Source: an uncultured Bacteroidales bacterium (lineage in GTDB: Bacteria > Bacteroidota > Bacteroidia > Bacteroidales > UBA932). From it: a DNA stretch of 55,710 bases. The translations under genes and the position numbers were made by a program. Location of the stretch: NCBI GenBank assembly GCA_947179325.1, contig CAMXAU010000019.1, positions 1 to 55,710 on the forward strand, in the 5' to 3' direction. The notes beneath the pieces were generated by a model. That model saw nothing but the letters and a program-made list of their open reading frames with translations. It was not told the origin of the DNA and did no database searches. Shown one piece after another: positions 34,981 through 43,722 of this stretch (its first letter is position 1; each line of letters opens with the position of its first letter).

Positions 34981-35439
34981 ATGCAGACACAGGACAACAA
35001 AAACAACGGAATAGAGCAGTTCAAGGCGGCACTGAAGAGACATTCAATGAAGGCTACACCGCAAAGGCTGGCAGTGCATGAAGCAATGATGAAGCTCGGA
35101 CATGCATCCGCCGACATGGTGACCGACGAGATCAGGAGCAACAGCGGGACCAAGGTAACAGTGGCTTCCGTATACAACATACTGACAAATCTCGCATTGC
35201 TCGGCATATACCGCCACCGCATGAGCGCAAACAACAAAATGTATTTCGATGTCAACACATTCAGGCACATACACATATATGACTGCGAGAACCACAGGTA
35301 CAAAGACCTGATAGATGACGGGCTTATGGAGCTTGTCGAATCTTATCTCGGACGCAGGAAATTCAAGGGATACAAGATCGAGGACATAGACATCCAGATC
35401 ATCGCGCGCCAGACAAGAAAGAAATTCCGTGCATTATAG
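34981..35439 (+). CDS. Fur-family transcriptional regulator lacking the usual cysteines
   Basis: DNA-binding regulator of 152 residues (start ATG 34981; 17 further codons upstream overlap the promoter). The winged-helix part is typical: KRHSMKATPQRLAVHEAMMKLGHASADMV, then TKVTVASVYNILTNLALLGIY. The dimerisation part keeps histidines (FRHIHIYDCENH) but has only one Cys. Neither CxxC pair of the structural zinc site found in Fur and PerR is present. It may sense a metal, peroxide or something else; the target regulon is not visible. The 3' end overlaps the convergent cstA by 6 nt. Confidence 0.85.
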   Translation: MQTQDNKNNGIEQFKAALKRHSMKATPQRLAVHEAMMKLGHASADMVTDEIRSNSGTKVTVASVYNILTNLALLGIYRHRMSANNKMYFDVNTFRHIHIYDCENHRYKDLIDDGLMELVESYLGRRKFKGYKIEDIDIQIIARQTRKKFRAL

Positions 35440-36897
35440 CCTTGCTCTCCGGCCTTTTCTGCACACATACACAAGAAGTGAGACCGAGACAGCCGCACCG
35501 GCCAGATATCCGGCCACAGGATGAAGATGCAGCCCGCCGTTCCGGTATGGCGCTACAAGGAAATAGCTGACACATATGAATGTGACAAAAGATGCAGGTA
35601 TGGATGTAATCCAATGCCCCTTACGGCGCGACACGAGATATAGGGACGCAGTCCACAGCACACAGGCGGCAAGTGTCTGGTTGGCGATTCCGACATACTG
35701 CCATACCGTAGAGAAATCCAGCATGCAGCACAGATATGCCACGGCAAATATAGGCACACTGACAGCCAGGCGCATAAGCACAGGCTTCTGCCCGACCTTA
35801 AGTGCATCTGCGAGAGTAAGGCGCAGACTTCTGAAGGCCGTGTCTCCGGACGTAATCGGGCAGAACACCACACCGAGGACCGCCACTACTGCCCCGACTT
35901 TTCCAAGCCAGCTGTTGCAGATCATGTTCACAGCAATCGCAGGTGTCACCTTCGTAAGGGTCCCGTTTACCATGACCCCGTCAGTTGCAGCGGCATTGAG
36001 ACCTTCCGGGCCCCCGAAATAAGCCATGGCCGCGGCCGCCCATACCATTGCGACAATCCCCTCGGCAATCATTGCACCATAGAAGACAGGGCGCGCATAC
36101 CTTTCATTCTTCAGGCACCGCGCCATAAGCGGAGACTGCGTGGAATGGAATCCGGAGATCGCACCGCAGGAAATCACGATGAAAAGCATAGGGACAAGGA
36201 TATTGTCTTGAGGATCAGAATGGAAGTTGCGGAACGAGCCTGCTGAAAGCTCTACAATCTCCACACTCCCGCGGATATCCCCCGCCACCATGGCCACGCC
36301 GACCCCGACCGCCATGAAAAGCAGTACAGCACCGAAAAAAGGATACACCGAACCTATGATCTTGTCTATCGGGAGCACAGTAGCCAATATATAATAGGCA
36401 AAAATCAGATACAGCCACACACTCTTGCTCCAGCCGGTCATTGACGACATTAGGTCAGCAGGGCCGGTGACAAACGACACCCCGACTGCCAGAAGAAGAA
36501 ATGCGACAAGGACCCCGAGCAGATGCCTCGCCCATTTCCCGAGGACGGATGACATCACCTCCGGCATATTCGCACCGCCGCACCGCATGGAAAGCATTCC
36601 TGAGAAATAATCATGTACAGCGCCCATGAATATGCAGCCGACGACAATCCAGATATAGGCTACAGGTCCATACGCAGCACCCATTATCGCTCCGAATATA
36701 GGTCCCAGCCCAGCAATGTTAAGGAATTGTATTATAAATATCTTCCATACAGGAAGAGGCTGGAAGTCAACACCGTCCGCTTTTTCCACAGCAGGGGTCA
36801 CGCGTGACGGGTCGCTTCCGAAGAAGCGGTCTACATATTTTCCATAGATGAAAAAGCCAAGTACAAGCAGAGCTATCGAGACAAGAAATGTAACCAT
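35434..36897 (-). CDS. cstA: CstA-family carbon-starvation / peptide or pyruvate transporter
   Basis: Polytopic inner-membrane protein of 487 residues, the short Bacteroidota form (E. coli CstA is about 700). It has a first helix FLVSIALLVLGFFIYGKYVDRFFG, the family segment FIIQFLNIAGLGPIFGAIMGAAYGP and HDYFSGMLSMRCGGANMPEV. Twelve or so further hydrophobic segments include CPITSGDTAFRSLRLTLAD. E. coli members take up peptides or pyruvate under starvation; the substrate here is unknown. The gene is divergent from the ATPase at 36962. Confidence 0.93.
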   Translation of the reverse strand: MVTFLVSIALLVLGFFIYGKYVDRFFGSDPSRVTPAVEKADGVDFQPLPVWKIFIIQFLNIAGLGPIFGAIMGAAYGPVAYIWIVVGCIFMGAVHDYFSGMLSMRCGGANMPEVMSSVLGKWARHLLGVLVAFLLLAVGVSFVTGPADLMSSMTGWSKSVWLYLIFAYYILATVLPIDKIIGSVYPFFGAVLLFMAVGVGVAMVAGDIRGSVEIVELSAGSFRNFHSDPQDNILVPMLFIVISCGAISGFHSTQSPLMARCLKNERYARPVFYGAMIAEGIVAMVWAAAAMAYFGGPEGLNAAATDGVMVNGTLTKVTPAIAVNMICNSWLGKVGAVVAVLGVVFCPITSGDTAFRSLRLTLADALKVGQKPVLMRLAVSVPIFAVAYLCCMLDFSTVWQYVGIANQTLAACVLWTASLYLVSRRKGHWITSIPASFVTFICVSYFLVAPYRNGGLHLHPVAGYLAGAAVSVSLLVYVCRKGRRARL

Positions 36898-36913
36898 TTT
36901 GTTTTCCTATTTT

Positions 36914-36944
36914 TTTGCCCGACAAAGATACTTTATTATTTTTG
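36914..36944 (+). promoter_or_regulatory. Bacteroidota-type promoter for the ATPase-sirtuin pair
   Basis: TTTG at 36914-36917 and TATTTTTG at 36937-36944, spaced 19 bp, lie 17 nt before the ATG at 36962. It is within the 64-bp spacer divergent from cstA. Confidence 0.75.
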
Positions 36945-36961
36945 TGTTCAAAATTTTCAGA

Positions 36962-38125
36962 ATGGAAGTACCTTTCATCTATGACCGGCCTGTAACAGGC
37001 AAGAACTTCATAGGAAGAAAAAGTGAATGCAACGCCTTGTCAAATCTTCTTGACAAGAGGGAGAACATTGTAATATACGAACCGCCCAAAAGCGGCAAGC
37101 AGTCTGTAGTACAGCAGACCCTGTTCAGCATGAGGAGCAGCGGGCACCGTTTCTGTGCCGTCAGCCTTGACATGTTCAACATAAGGAGCCTTGACAAATT
37201 CCTTGTCAGGTTCGGGTCCGCAGTCATACGCACATCATTCTCATCACCTGCGGAATATTCTGAAGTAATCGGGAAGCATCTCTCCGGAACGCATTTCACG
37301 TTTGACCAGGAAAACTTCTCCGCCACCGACGAGGTCGTCTCCCTGTCCGGAACTCCGGACATAAATGACATTGAGACCATGATGAGGTTCCCCTGCAGAA
37401 TTGCTGAAGACAGCGGTGAGCAGATGTTTGTCATACTTGACGAGTTCCAGAACATCCTGGAGGACACGGAGCATGAGACCCTGTTCAAGATAATGGAGAA
37501 GATTTTCCAGGAAAAGCCTGACACCAGTGTACCCGGATGTACATTTATCCTCATGGGTTCAAAGGTCAACGCCATGAAATACATATTTGAGGACAGGAGG
37601 TTTTTCTACAGGCTTGTCGAGCATCTTCCGCTGCAGCCTATCGACGAGAGGGAGATAATCGAGAATATCAGGAAAGGATTCCTGGCCGGCGGGAAAGTGT
37701 TCGAGAAAGAGCAGGCACTTGGAGCATGCAAGCTTTTCCGCAACAACATCTGGTACATAAACCATTTCTGCTCAATATGCAACTCCCTATCCCTCGGCTA
37801 CATAAACGAGGGTATAATGATGGACGCACTTAACAGCCTGCTGAGCATCCACCGCCCGAAGTTCGAGGCGATAATGTACAGCCTGACAGGATATCAGGTA
37901 AGCCTGCTGAGGGCAGTCCTTGACGGGGTCATCAAGTTCAGCGCCACGGAAATAATCATGAAATACTCACTTAACTCTTCTGCAAATGTAAAGAGAGTGA
38001 AGGAGGCCCTCATGAAAAAGGAGATAATAACATTTGACGAGAGACAGGAGCCGGTAATCATGGACCCTCTATTTGAATACTGGGTCAGCAGATTTTATTT
38101 TGAGAGGAATCTGCCTGTCGGTTAA
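36962..38125 (+). CDS. AAA/archaeal-ATPase-like protein with degenerate P-loop
   Basis: 387 residues from ATG 36962; the 38 codons upstream run through the promoter. N-terminal FIGRKSECNALSNLL is the 'F..R..E...L' opening of STAND/archaeal-type ATPases. The P-loop position reads EPPKSGKQS (40-48): the first Gly is Glu and the Ser/Thr after Lys is Gln, so the motif is degenerate. Walker B is normal (MFVILDEFQ, Asp160-Glu161). The sensor region is FILMGSKVNAM. A C-terminal winged-helix-like domain follows (GVIKFSATEIIMKYSLNSSANVKRVKEALMKKEII). Function unknown; similar to Bacteroidota ATP-binding proteins of no assigned role. The sirtuin gene follows 13 nt later with a good ribosome-binding site. 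Confidence 0.75.
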   Translation: MEVPFIYDRPVTGKNFIGRKSECNALSNLLDKRENIVIYEPPKSGKQSVVQQTLFSMRSSGHRFCAVSLDMFNIRSLDKFLVRFGSAVIRTSFSSPAEYSEVIGKHLSGTHFTFDQENFSATDEVVSLSGTPDINDIETMMRFPCRIAEDSGEQMFVILDEFQNILEDTEHETLFKIMEKIFQEKPDTSVPGCTFILMGSKVNAMKYIFEDRRFFYRLVEHLPLQPIDEREIIENIRKGFLAGGKVFEKEQALGACKLFRNNIWYINHFCSICNSLSLGYINEGIMMDALNSLLSIHRPKFEAIMYSLTGYQVSLLRAVLDGVIKFSATEIIMKYSLNSSANVKRVKEALMKKEIITFDERQEPVIMDPLFEYWVSRFYFERNLPVG

Positions 38126-38138
38126 AAATAAGGAGAAT

Positions 38139-38864
38139 ATGAAACAGAAGATAGCTGTACTTACAGGAGCCGGAGTGAGCGCAGAAAGCGGCATAGGCAC
38201 ATTCAGGGACAGTAACGGGCTATGGGAGCAATACAGGGTTGAGGATGTAGCATCAATAGAAGGCTGGAGAAGGAATCCCGGCCTTGTACTGGATTTCTAC
38301 AATGCACGCAGAAGACAGCTGAAGACAGTGAAGCCAAACAATGCCCATCGCGCAATAGCAGAACTGGAGGAGAAATACCATGTGACAGTGGTCACACAGA
38401 ATGTAGATAATCTCCATGAGCGCGCAGGAAGCACAAATGTAATCCATCTGCATGGCGAACTGACCAAGGTACGTCCTGTAGACTGCTGCAATGAGAATGA
38501 CGGATTCTCTGAGAAACAGGTATTCGACATAGGATATGATGAGATACACATCGGCGACCTCGCCCCTGACGGCTCGCAGCTCCGCCCGCATATCGTATGG
38601 TTCGGTGAGGCTGTCCCGAAAATAGAGAAGGCTATTGACATAGTAGAGGCGGCTGACATCATCCTTATTGTCGGGACATCTCTCCAGGTATACCCGGCTG
38701 CGGGGCTATACAGGTATGCCAAGGCAGATGCGCCTATATTCATAATAGACCCGAAGGATGTGAATGTGCACGACCCGAACCTCACGCATATCAAGGATGT
38801 AGCCACAGAAGGGATGGCTTCATTCAGGAAACTTCTGTCGGAACGCGAGAAAAATTTTGAATAA
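38139..38864 (+). CDS. cobB: NAD-dependent protein deacylase, class III sirtuin
   Basis: Removes acyl groups (especially negatively charged ones such as succinyl) from lysines using NAD. The 241-residue protein starts at ATG 38139, seven nt after an AGGAG site. NAD-binding GAGVSAESGI (10-19), QNVDNLHERAG, catalytic His105 in HLHGEL, and FGEAVP are all present. The segment FYNARRRQ holds Tyr54 and Arg57, the YxxR signature of SIRT5/CobB-type deacylases. The zinc ribbon is incomplete: one CC pair (about 115-116) and no second CxxC. It lies in tandem with the ATPase gene. Confidence 0.93.
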   Translation: MKQKIAVLTGAGVSAESGIGTFRDSNGLWEQYRVEDVASIEGWRRNPGLVLDFYNARRRQLKTVKPNNAHRAIAELEEKYHVTVVTQNVDNLHERAGSTNVIHLHGELTKVRPVDCCNENDGFSEKQVFDIGYDEIHIGDLAPDGSQLRPHIVWFGEAVPKIEKAIDIVEAADIILIVGTSLQVYPAAGLYRYAKADAPIFIIDPKDVNVHDPNLTHIKDVATEGMASFRKLLSEREKNFE

Positions 38865-38885
38865 CGGATAATTTGATTACCTTTG
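38856..38885 (+). promoter_or_regulatory. Bacteroidota-type promoter for rpsU
   Basis: TTTG at 38856-38859 (inside the last codons of the sirtuin gene) and TACCTTTG at 38878-38885 are spaced 18 bp. The -7 box ends 32 nt before the rpsU ATG. Confidence 0.7.
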
Positions 38886-38899
38886 CACCCGCAAAATAA

Positions 38900-38911
38900 A
38901 AAGGAGGTGAT
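38900..38911 (+). promoter_or_regulatory. Near-perfect Shine-Dalgarno site of rpsU
   Basis: The twelve bases AAAGGAGGTGAT complement the 3' end of bacterial 16S rRNA (ending ACCUCCUUU) without a mismatch. GGAGG ends 10 nt before ATG 38918. Nearly all other genes in the window lack such a site. Confidence 0.9.
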
Positions 38912-38917
38912 AAAGCT

Positions 38918-39112
38918 ATGATTATTGTTCCAATTAAGGAAGGCGAGAACATTGAAAAGGCTCTCAAGAAATTCAAGAGGAAATTCGAGAAGACTGGTGC
39001 TATCCGTGAGCTTCGCGCACGCAAGCAGTTTGTAAAGCCGTCAGTCAAGAGAAGAGATGAGATCAAGAAAGCCATCTACGTTCAGCATCTCCAGCTCCAG
39101 GACGAGCAGTAA
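38918..39112 (+). CDS. rpsU: 30S ribosomal protein S21
   Basis: Small-subunit protein bS21, 64 residues. It begins MIIVPIKEGENIEKALKKFKRKFEKTG and contains RELRARKQFVKPSVKRRDE, typical of Bacteroidota bS21. In Flavobacterium johnsoniae ribosome studies, bS21 helps hide the anti-Shine-Dalgarno of 16S rRNA, and the rpsU mRNA itself carries a strong Shine-Dalgarno that allows feedback. The leader here fits that model. A terminator follows at 39142. Confidence 0.95.
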   Translation: MIIVPIKEGENIEKALKKFKRKFEKTGAIRELRARKQFVKPSVKRRDEIKKAIYVQHLQLQDEQ

Positions 39113-39141
39113 TTGATTTTTATCAAATACAGATCAATACA

Positions 39142-39172
39142 GACGTGACCTTTGGGCCACGTCTTTTCTTTT
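39142..39172 (+). terminator. Rho-independent terminator after rpsU
   Basis: GACGTG (39142-39147) pairs with CACGTC (39158-39163), extended inside by CC/GG, and is followed by TTTTCTTTT. Confidence 0.8.
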
Positions 39173-39198
39173 GCCATATCTTGTTGGGATTCTTTTTA

Positions 39199-39206
39199 TA
39201 TCTTTG
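39199..39206 (+). promoter_or_regulatory. -7 box for the AsmA-like gene
   Basis: TATCTTTG lies 24 nt before ATG 39231. No -33 element at the right spacing was seen. Confidence 0.45.
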
Positions 39207-39230
39207 TGGGATTTTAATTCATTATAGTGA

Positions 39231-42200
39231 ATGGACCAGAAACTACCACGCAAAAAGGCAGTCAAAAGACTTCTTAAGGCATTTGCCTGGATAATCGCTG
39301 TGTGGGCTATTATCCTGATAATAATACAGGTCGCATTATCCCCTTCAGTCCTGACAGGGATACTGAACGGAGCAGCAGAAGACTACATTGACGGAGAGCT
39401 CAGGTTCGGACGTGCATCCGTTTCTGTATTCAGGCATTTCCCGAACATAAGCATAACACTTGACAGTGTCTCGCTTACATATCCGGCAGAAAGATTTGCA
39501 ATGCACGACAGCATCGGGCCTGACAACAGGCTCCTGATGGCCGGGAAAGGCGAGGCCGTGGATACACTGGCTTCATTCGACAGATTCTCCATTGCAATGA
39601 ACGCCGCTTCATTCATTGCAGGAAAAGTCCACATTCCATACATACACCTCAGCAAGCCAAGAGTCTTTGCCAAGAGCTACAATGACTCCACTGCCAACTG
39701 GAATATATTCAGGCCGTCGCCTGGCACAGTCCAGGAGGACACGCTTGAGAGCACGGCATCCGGAAGCCTTCCTGTAATAGTGTTAGGGAAACTTTTCATG
39801 GAGAAAAGCCCTTTCATAGTATATTGCAGCAAACAGGACTCGCTCTTTGCCGCCATAAAAGTCGAAAGCCTTGGCATCAACAGGCACAGGGGGCATTATG
39901 ACCTTGACCTGCATGCCAGGACGGGAGTGTCAATGCCTGCCATAGGAAGGATGTTCATACCTATAGACATCACTACCGGCCTTGAATTCCCTAAAGACAG
40001 CGTGCCTGCGATATCCATAAGGAAGATGAATGCAAAGATTGCCGGAATCCCGTTCAAGGCAGACGCTGACGTAAGGTATCTGACAGACAGCATACAGATA
40101 CGCACAAAGGCCGCCATCGACGGATGCCAGGTCAGCGAGGTCCTGAAATATTGCGGAAGAAACATCTGGGACGGTGCCAGGGAACTGGATACTGATGCCA
40201 TAATATCAATGGAGGCAGATGTCAACGGATGGTATAACCTCGACGGCAGCAGAATCCCGGATGTCTGCATCACATTCAATATCCCTGATGCAGAACTGAG
40301 GCATAGCGGAATCGGGCTGAACACCAGGATCGGTGCAGACATATGGGCAAAAGGCGGAGACGGCAAGCCGCTAGACATAGGTGTCAACGATTTCCATCTT
40401 GACGGCAAGGCCATAGGCATGTCTTTCAAGGGAGGGGCAGACGATATGCTCGGGGCAGACCCTCTTTTCACCATTGACGGAAGATTGTCCGTGTCGCTTG
40501 ACACTCTCCGGGAATTCATAGAGAAGGAAATAGGTGTACATGCATCAGGCACAGTATCAGCGGAGGCGAAAGGCAGGATAAGGAAATCCCAGGCCAGCCC
40601 ATACAGGTTTGCCGAGGCCGACATGAACGGATTCATCAGAAGCGACAGGCTGGACCTGCGGTCTGAGAAAGACACGATAGACATACATATCGACAGCCTT
40701 GATGTGAGGCTTGCCACAATCGGCAACACGCACGACACAGCCGTAGATAAAGGCACAAGGATGATTGCCATGGCCGCCACACTGGACAGCACCCGCATCA
40801 ACTACAGGAACAGCCTGAAACTGAACGGAAGGGGACTTTCGTTTAAAGCACAGAACGACGCAGCCATCCTGGACACAAGGGATTCTTCGTCATATTATCC
40901 TTTTGGAGGAAAGCTTGAAATCGGCAGCCTGATGCTGACAGACATTGATTCCAGCAGGATATTCGTCGCAGGCTCAGACAACGTATTCAAGATCTCCCCG
41001 TCAAAGGAAGACAAGGAGATACCTGTCCTGACCTTGACAAGCAGCAGCCGCATGATCGGTATGAGAACCGCTGCAAACAGGGCGTTCATCAGGAATCTTG
41101 ACATAAAGGCCTCAGCGACAAAGGGGGACGCGAGAAGGCGCAAGATGGCAAAGAGATTCATAGACTCAATCGCCAAGGCATATCCGGAGATACCGAGAGA
41201 CTCCCTCTTCGGCCACCTGCGGAAAATGAGGGGCCCAGCTGTAACACCGGAATGGCTTTCTGAAGAAGACTTCAGGAAAAGCGACTTTGAATTCAAGCTC
41301 GATGACGCCATAATGCAATACTACAAGTCATGGGATTTCAGCGGGAACATGGGCATCGGAAGCGCATCTGTAGCAACACCGTACTTCCCTCTCCGCACAA
41401 GTGTCAGGAACTTCAGCGGCCATATAACCAATGACGCAGTATCACTTAACAGAATGACATTGAAAAGCGGCACATCAGAATTGTCCGCTGCAGGCAAGCT
41501 GACAGGAATCAGGAGGATGCTTATGGGAGGTGGGATGCTCAGGCTCAACCTGAAAGTTGCAGCAGAAAGCCTGAATGCGAACGAGCTGCTCAGCGCATAT
41601 TCAAAAGGTTCGCAATATGTAGCAGACCCATCAGTCAATTCCGGAGATATGGACGACAACGAATATCAGGAAATGATTGTCACAGATACACTGGCTAATG
41701 CAGTCCCTGAATCATCGCTGCTTGTAGTTCCGGCAAACATCATGGCCAATATCTCGCTTGAGGCAAAGAATGTCAAATGGTCAAAGCTTGAGATGGACTG
41801 GGTCGGGACAGAGATAACAATGAAAGAACGGTGCATCCAGGTAAAGAACACGATAGCCTCCACCAATGTTGGAGATGCATATCTTGATGGATTCTACTCG
41901 ACTCAGACAAAGCAGGACATCAAGACAGGATTTGACCTTAACCTTGTAGACATCACAGCAGAGAAGGTAATAGAGATGCTTCCTGCCGTAGATTCAATAA
42001 TGCCTATGCTGAAGTCATTCAAAGGTCTGCTCAACTGCCAGATAGCAGCGACATCACAGCTTGACACCTCAATGAACATCATCATGCCGACCCTCAACGG
42101 CGTAATAAGGATAAGCGGCAAAGACCTTGGACTTGCAGAGACAGAATCACTGTACAAGATCCTTAAGCTGCTCAAGTTCAAAGACACGCACAGCATACAC

Positions 42201-42692
42201 ATTGACGAGATGTCCGTAGAGGGAGTAATTGCAGACAACAGGATCGAGATATTCCCGTTTGTCCTCTCAATCGACCGGTATACTCTCGCGATGAGCGGTA
42301 TCCAGCATATGGACCAGACATTCAAATACCATATCTCCATATTGAAATCTCCACTTCTTGTACGCTTCGGAGTGAACCTTTGGGGAGATTTCGACAATTT
42401 CAAGTTCAAGATAGGAAAGGCAAAATACAAGAACACGCAGGTTCCGATCTTCTCATCCGTAATCGATGAGACCAGGCTGAATCTAAACAAGACAATAAAG
42501 GACATATTCAGCAAAGGTGTGAACCAGGCGATAAAGGAGAATGAGGAGCAGGCTGCAATCAAGCAGCTGAAAGAAAAGATAAATTATGAAAATGCAGCCG
42601 AGACCCCTATCGAGGAGCTGTCAGCAGAAGAAAGCAGTCAGCTGGAAGAGACTGAGGAAAACGGCAAGAAGGAGGAAGAGAAAGATGAATAG
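39231..42692 (+). CDS. Large AsmA-family membrane protein
   Basis: Inner-membrane-anchored periplasmic protein of 1153 residues. A basic cytosolic N-terminus (KKAVKRLLKAF) and one membrane span (about 16-37) precede DGELRFGRASVSVFRHFPNISITLDSVSLTYP, the classical AsmA N-terminal pattern. The long periplasmic part is a repetitive beta-rich body. The end has LVRFGVNLWGDFDNFKFKIGKAKYKN (AsmA_2-like) and then an acidic, Glu-rich tail. AsmA-like proteins of this kind (TamB, YhdP relatives) are linked to phospholipid transport to the outer membrane; that role is an inference from the family. The stop overlaps the prmA start by 8 nt, so the two are translationally linked. Confidence 0.88.
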   Translation: MDQKLPRKKAVKRLLKAFAWIIAVWAIILIIIQVALSPSVLTGILNGAAEDYIDGELRFGRASVSVFRHFPNISITLDSVSLTYPAERFAMHDSIGPDNRLLMAGKGEAVDTLASFDRFSIAMNAASFIAGKVHIPYIHLSKPRVFAKSYNDSTANWNIFRPSPGTVQEDTLESTASGSLPVIVLGKLFMEKSPFIVYCSKQDSLFAAIKVESLGINRHRGHYDLDLHARTGVSMPAIGRMFIPIDITTGLEFPKDSVPAISIRKMNAKIAGIPFKADADVRYLTDSIQIRTKAAIDGCQVSEVLKYCGRNIWDGARELDTDAIISMEADVNGWYNLDGSRIPDVCITFNIPDAELRHSGIGLNTRIGADIWAKGGDGKPLDIGVNDFHLDGKAIGMSFKGGADDMLGADPLFTIDGRLSVSLDTLREFIEKEIGVHASGTVSAEAKGRIRKSQASPYRFAEADMNGFIRSDRLDLRSEKDTIDIHIDSLDVRLATIGNTHDTAVDKGTRMIAMAATLDSTRINYRNSLKLNGRGLSFKAQNDAAILDTRDSSSYYPFGGKLEIGSLMLTDIDSSRIFVAGSDNVFKISPSKEDKEIPVLTLTSSSRMIGMRTAANRAFIRNLDIKASATKGDARRRKMAKRFIDSIAKAYPEIPRDSLFGHLRKMRGPAVTPEWLSEEDFRKSDFEFKLDDAIMQYYKSWDFSGNMGIGSASVATPYFPLRTSVRNFSGHITNDAVSLNRMTLKSGTSELSAAGKLTGIRRMLMGGGMLRLNLKVAAESLNANELLSAYSKGSQYVADPSVNSGDMDDNEYQEMIVTDTLANAVPESSLLVVPANIMANISLEAKNVKWSKLEMDWVGTEITMKERCIQVKNTIASTNVGDAYLDGFYSTQTKQDIKTGFDLNLVDITAEKVIEMLPAVDSIMPMLKSFKGLLNCQIAATSQLDTSMNIIMPTLNGVIRISGKDLGLAETESLYKILKLLKFKDTHSIHIDEMSVEGVIADNRIEIFPFVLSIDRYTLAMSGIQHMDQTFKYHISILKSPLLVRFGVNLWGDFDNFKFKIGKAKYKNTQVPIFSSVIDETRLNLNKTIKDIFSKGVNQAIKENEEQAAIKQLKEKINYENAAETPIEELSAEESSQLEETEENGKKEEEKDE

Positions 42693-43545
42693 CCAGGAAT
42701 ACATTGAAGTCTCTGTCAGGATAGCACCGTTCACAGAAGAGAATGCAGAAATCCTGATGGCAGAACTTGCAGAACTTCCATTCGAATCATTCGATACTGA
42801 AGACGGATGCCTTAAATGCTACATCCAGAAAGAGCTATACAACCCGCAGACACTGAAGATTGTGCTCAGCGGCCTTGAATATGGCTTCGATGCAAGCGGA
42901 TTCAGCGCCAATCTTATCAGTGCAGCGAACTGGAATGCGGCATGGGAAAGCGGATTTACCCCGATAGTCGTTGACGGGAAATGCACGATAAAGGCTCCAT
43001 ACCACAAGGACCTCAAAAAGACACGGTTCAACATAACAATCAATCCTAACATGGCTTTCGGGACGGGGCACCACCAGACGACCTACATGATGTGCAAGGC
43101 ACTGCTTGACAACAGACAAGAGGTCAAAGGCCGGACTGTAACGGACATGGGGTGCGGTACAGCTGTCCTGGCGATACTGGCGGCCAAGCTCAGTGCCAGG
43201 CACGTCTATGGAATTGACATTGATGCAGTCGCTGCCATTTCCGCGCTTGACAATGCCAGGAAGAACAGGGTTTCACACATTGTGGAGACGTATTGCGGAG
43301 ACGCCTCACTCCTGCAGGCAGGAAGCTATGACATCATGCTTGCGAACATCAACCGGAACATCCTGCTTCAGGACATCCCTACATATTCGCGGAGCCTGCG
43401 TAAAGGCGGACTCCTGTTCATGAGCGGATTCTATATGGAGGACCTGCCAATGATAACAGAGGCGGCCAAATCGGCCGGTTTCACTCCGGATGGCCATGAG
43501 TCCATGGATAACTGGTGCTGTGCAAAATTCGTCAAGACAAAATAA
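42685..43545 (+). CDS. prmA: Ribosomal protein L11 methyltransferase
   Basis: SAM-dependent methyltransferase for L11, 286 residues. Start ATG 42685 (MNSQEYIEVSVRI) overlaps the AsmA-like gene by 8 nt; the 33 codons before it are a shadow of that gene. The central region has FGTGHHQTTYMMCKAL, SAM-binding VTDMGCGTAVLAILAAKLSA and the catalytic-loop LANINRNILL. The length matches the family. Confidence 0.93.
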   Translation: MNSQEYIEVSVRIAPFTEENAEILMAELAELPFESFDTEDGCLKCYIQKELYNPQTLKIVLSGLEYGFDASGFSANLISAANWNAAWESGFTPIVVDGKCTIKAPYHKDLKKTRFNITINPNMAFGTGHHQTTYMMCKALLDNRQEVKGRTVTDMGCGTAVLAILAAKLSARHVYGIDIDAVAAISALDNARKNRVSHIVETYCGDASLLQAGSYDIMLANINRNILLQDIPTYSRSLRKGGLLFMSGFYMEDLPMITEAAKSAGFTPDGHESMDNWCCAKFVKTK

Positions 43546-43569
43546 AAGGACGGATTGCCTTAGATTTAT

Positions 43570-43600
43570 TTTGCAGTTCTTCCAAATCTTTCTATATTTG
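43570..43600 (+). promoter_or_regulatory. Bacteroidota-type promoter for tRNA-Leu
   Basis: TTTG at 43570-43573 and TATATTTG at 43593-43600 are spaced 19 bp, 39 nt upstream of the tRNA. Confidence 0.8.
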
Positions 43601-43639
43601 CAGTCCTGTTGCAGTTTCAACTGCAAAGCACAGATTTCA

Positions 43640-43721
43640 GCGGGCGTGTCGTAATTGGTAGCCGAGCCAGACTTAGGATCTGGTGCCGAGAGGCGTATGG
43701 GTTCGAGTCCCTTCGCCCGCA
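43640..43721 (+). tRNA. tRNA-Leu (anticodon UAG)
   Basis: The acceptor stem is GCGGGCG/CGCCCGC. The anticodon stem is CCAGA/TCTGG with loop CTTAGGA (anticodon TAG). It has the long variable arm expected of a class II tRNA (about TGCCGAGAGGCGTA), a T arm around TTCGAGT, and discriminator A. No CCA is encoded. Confidence 0.95.
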
Positions 43722-43722
43722 C

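Noticed and set aside
38139..38864. Sirtuin as part of an anti-phage SIR2 system
   Set aside because: The protein is a compact CobB-type deacylase with the YxxR signature and no fused effector or HerA/Argonaute neighbour. The surrounding genes are housekeeping.
39896..40801. 301-codon open frame on the minus strand inside the AsmA-like gene
   Set aside because: Fully antisense to a well-supported CDS, no recognisable domain and Ser/Leu/Met-rich shadow composition.
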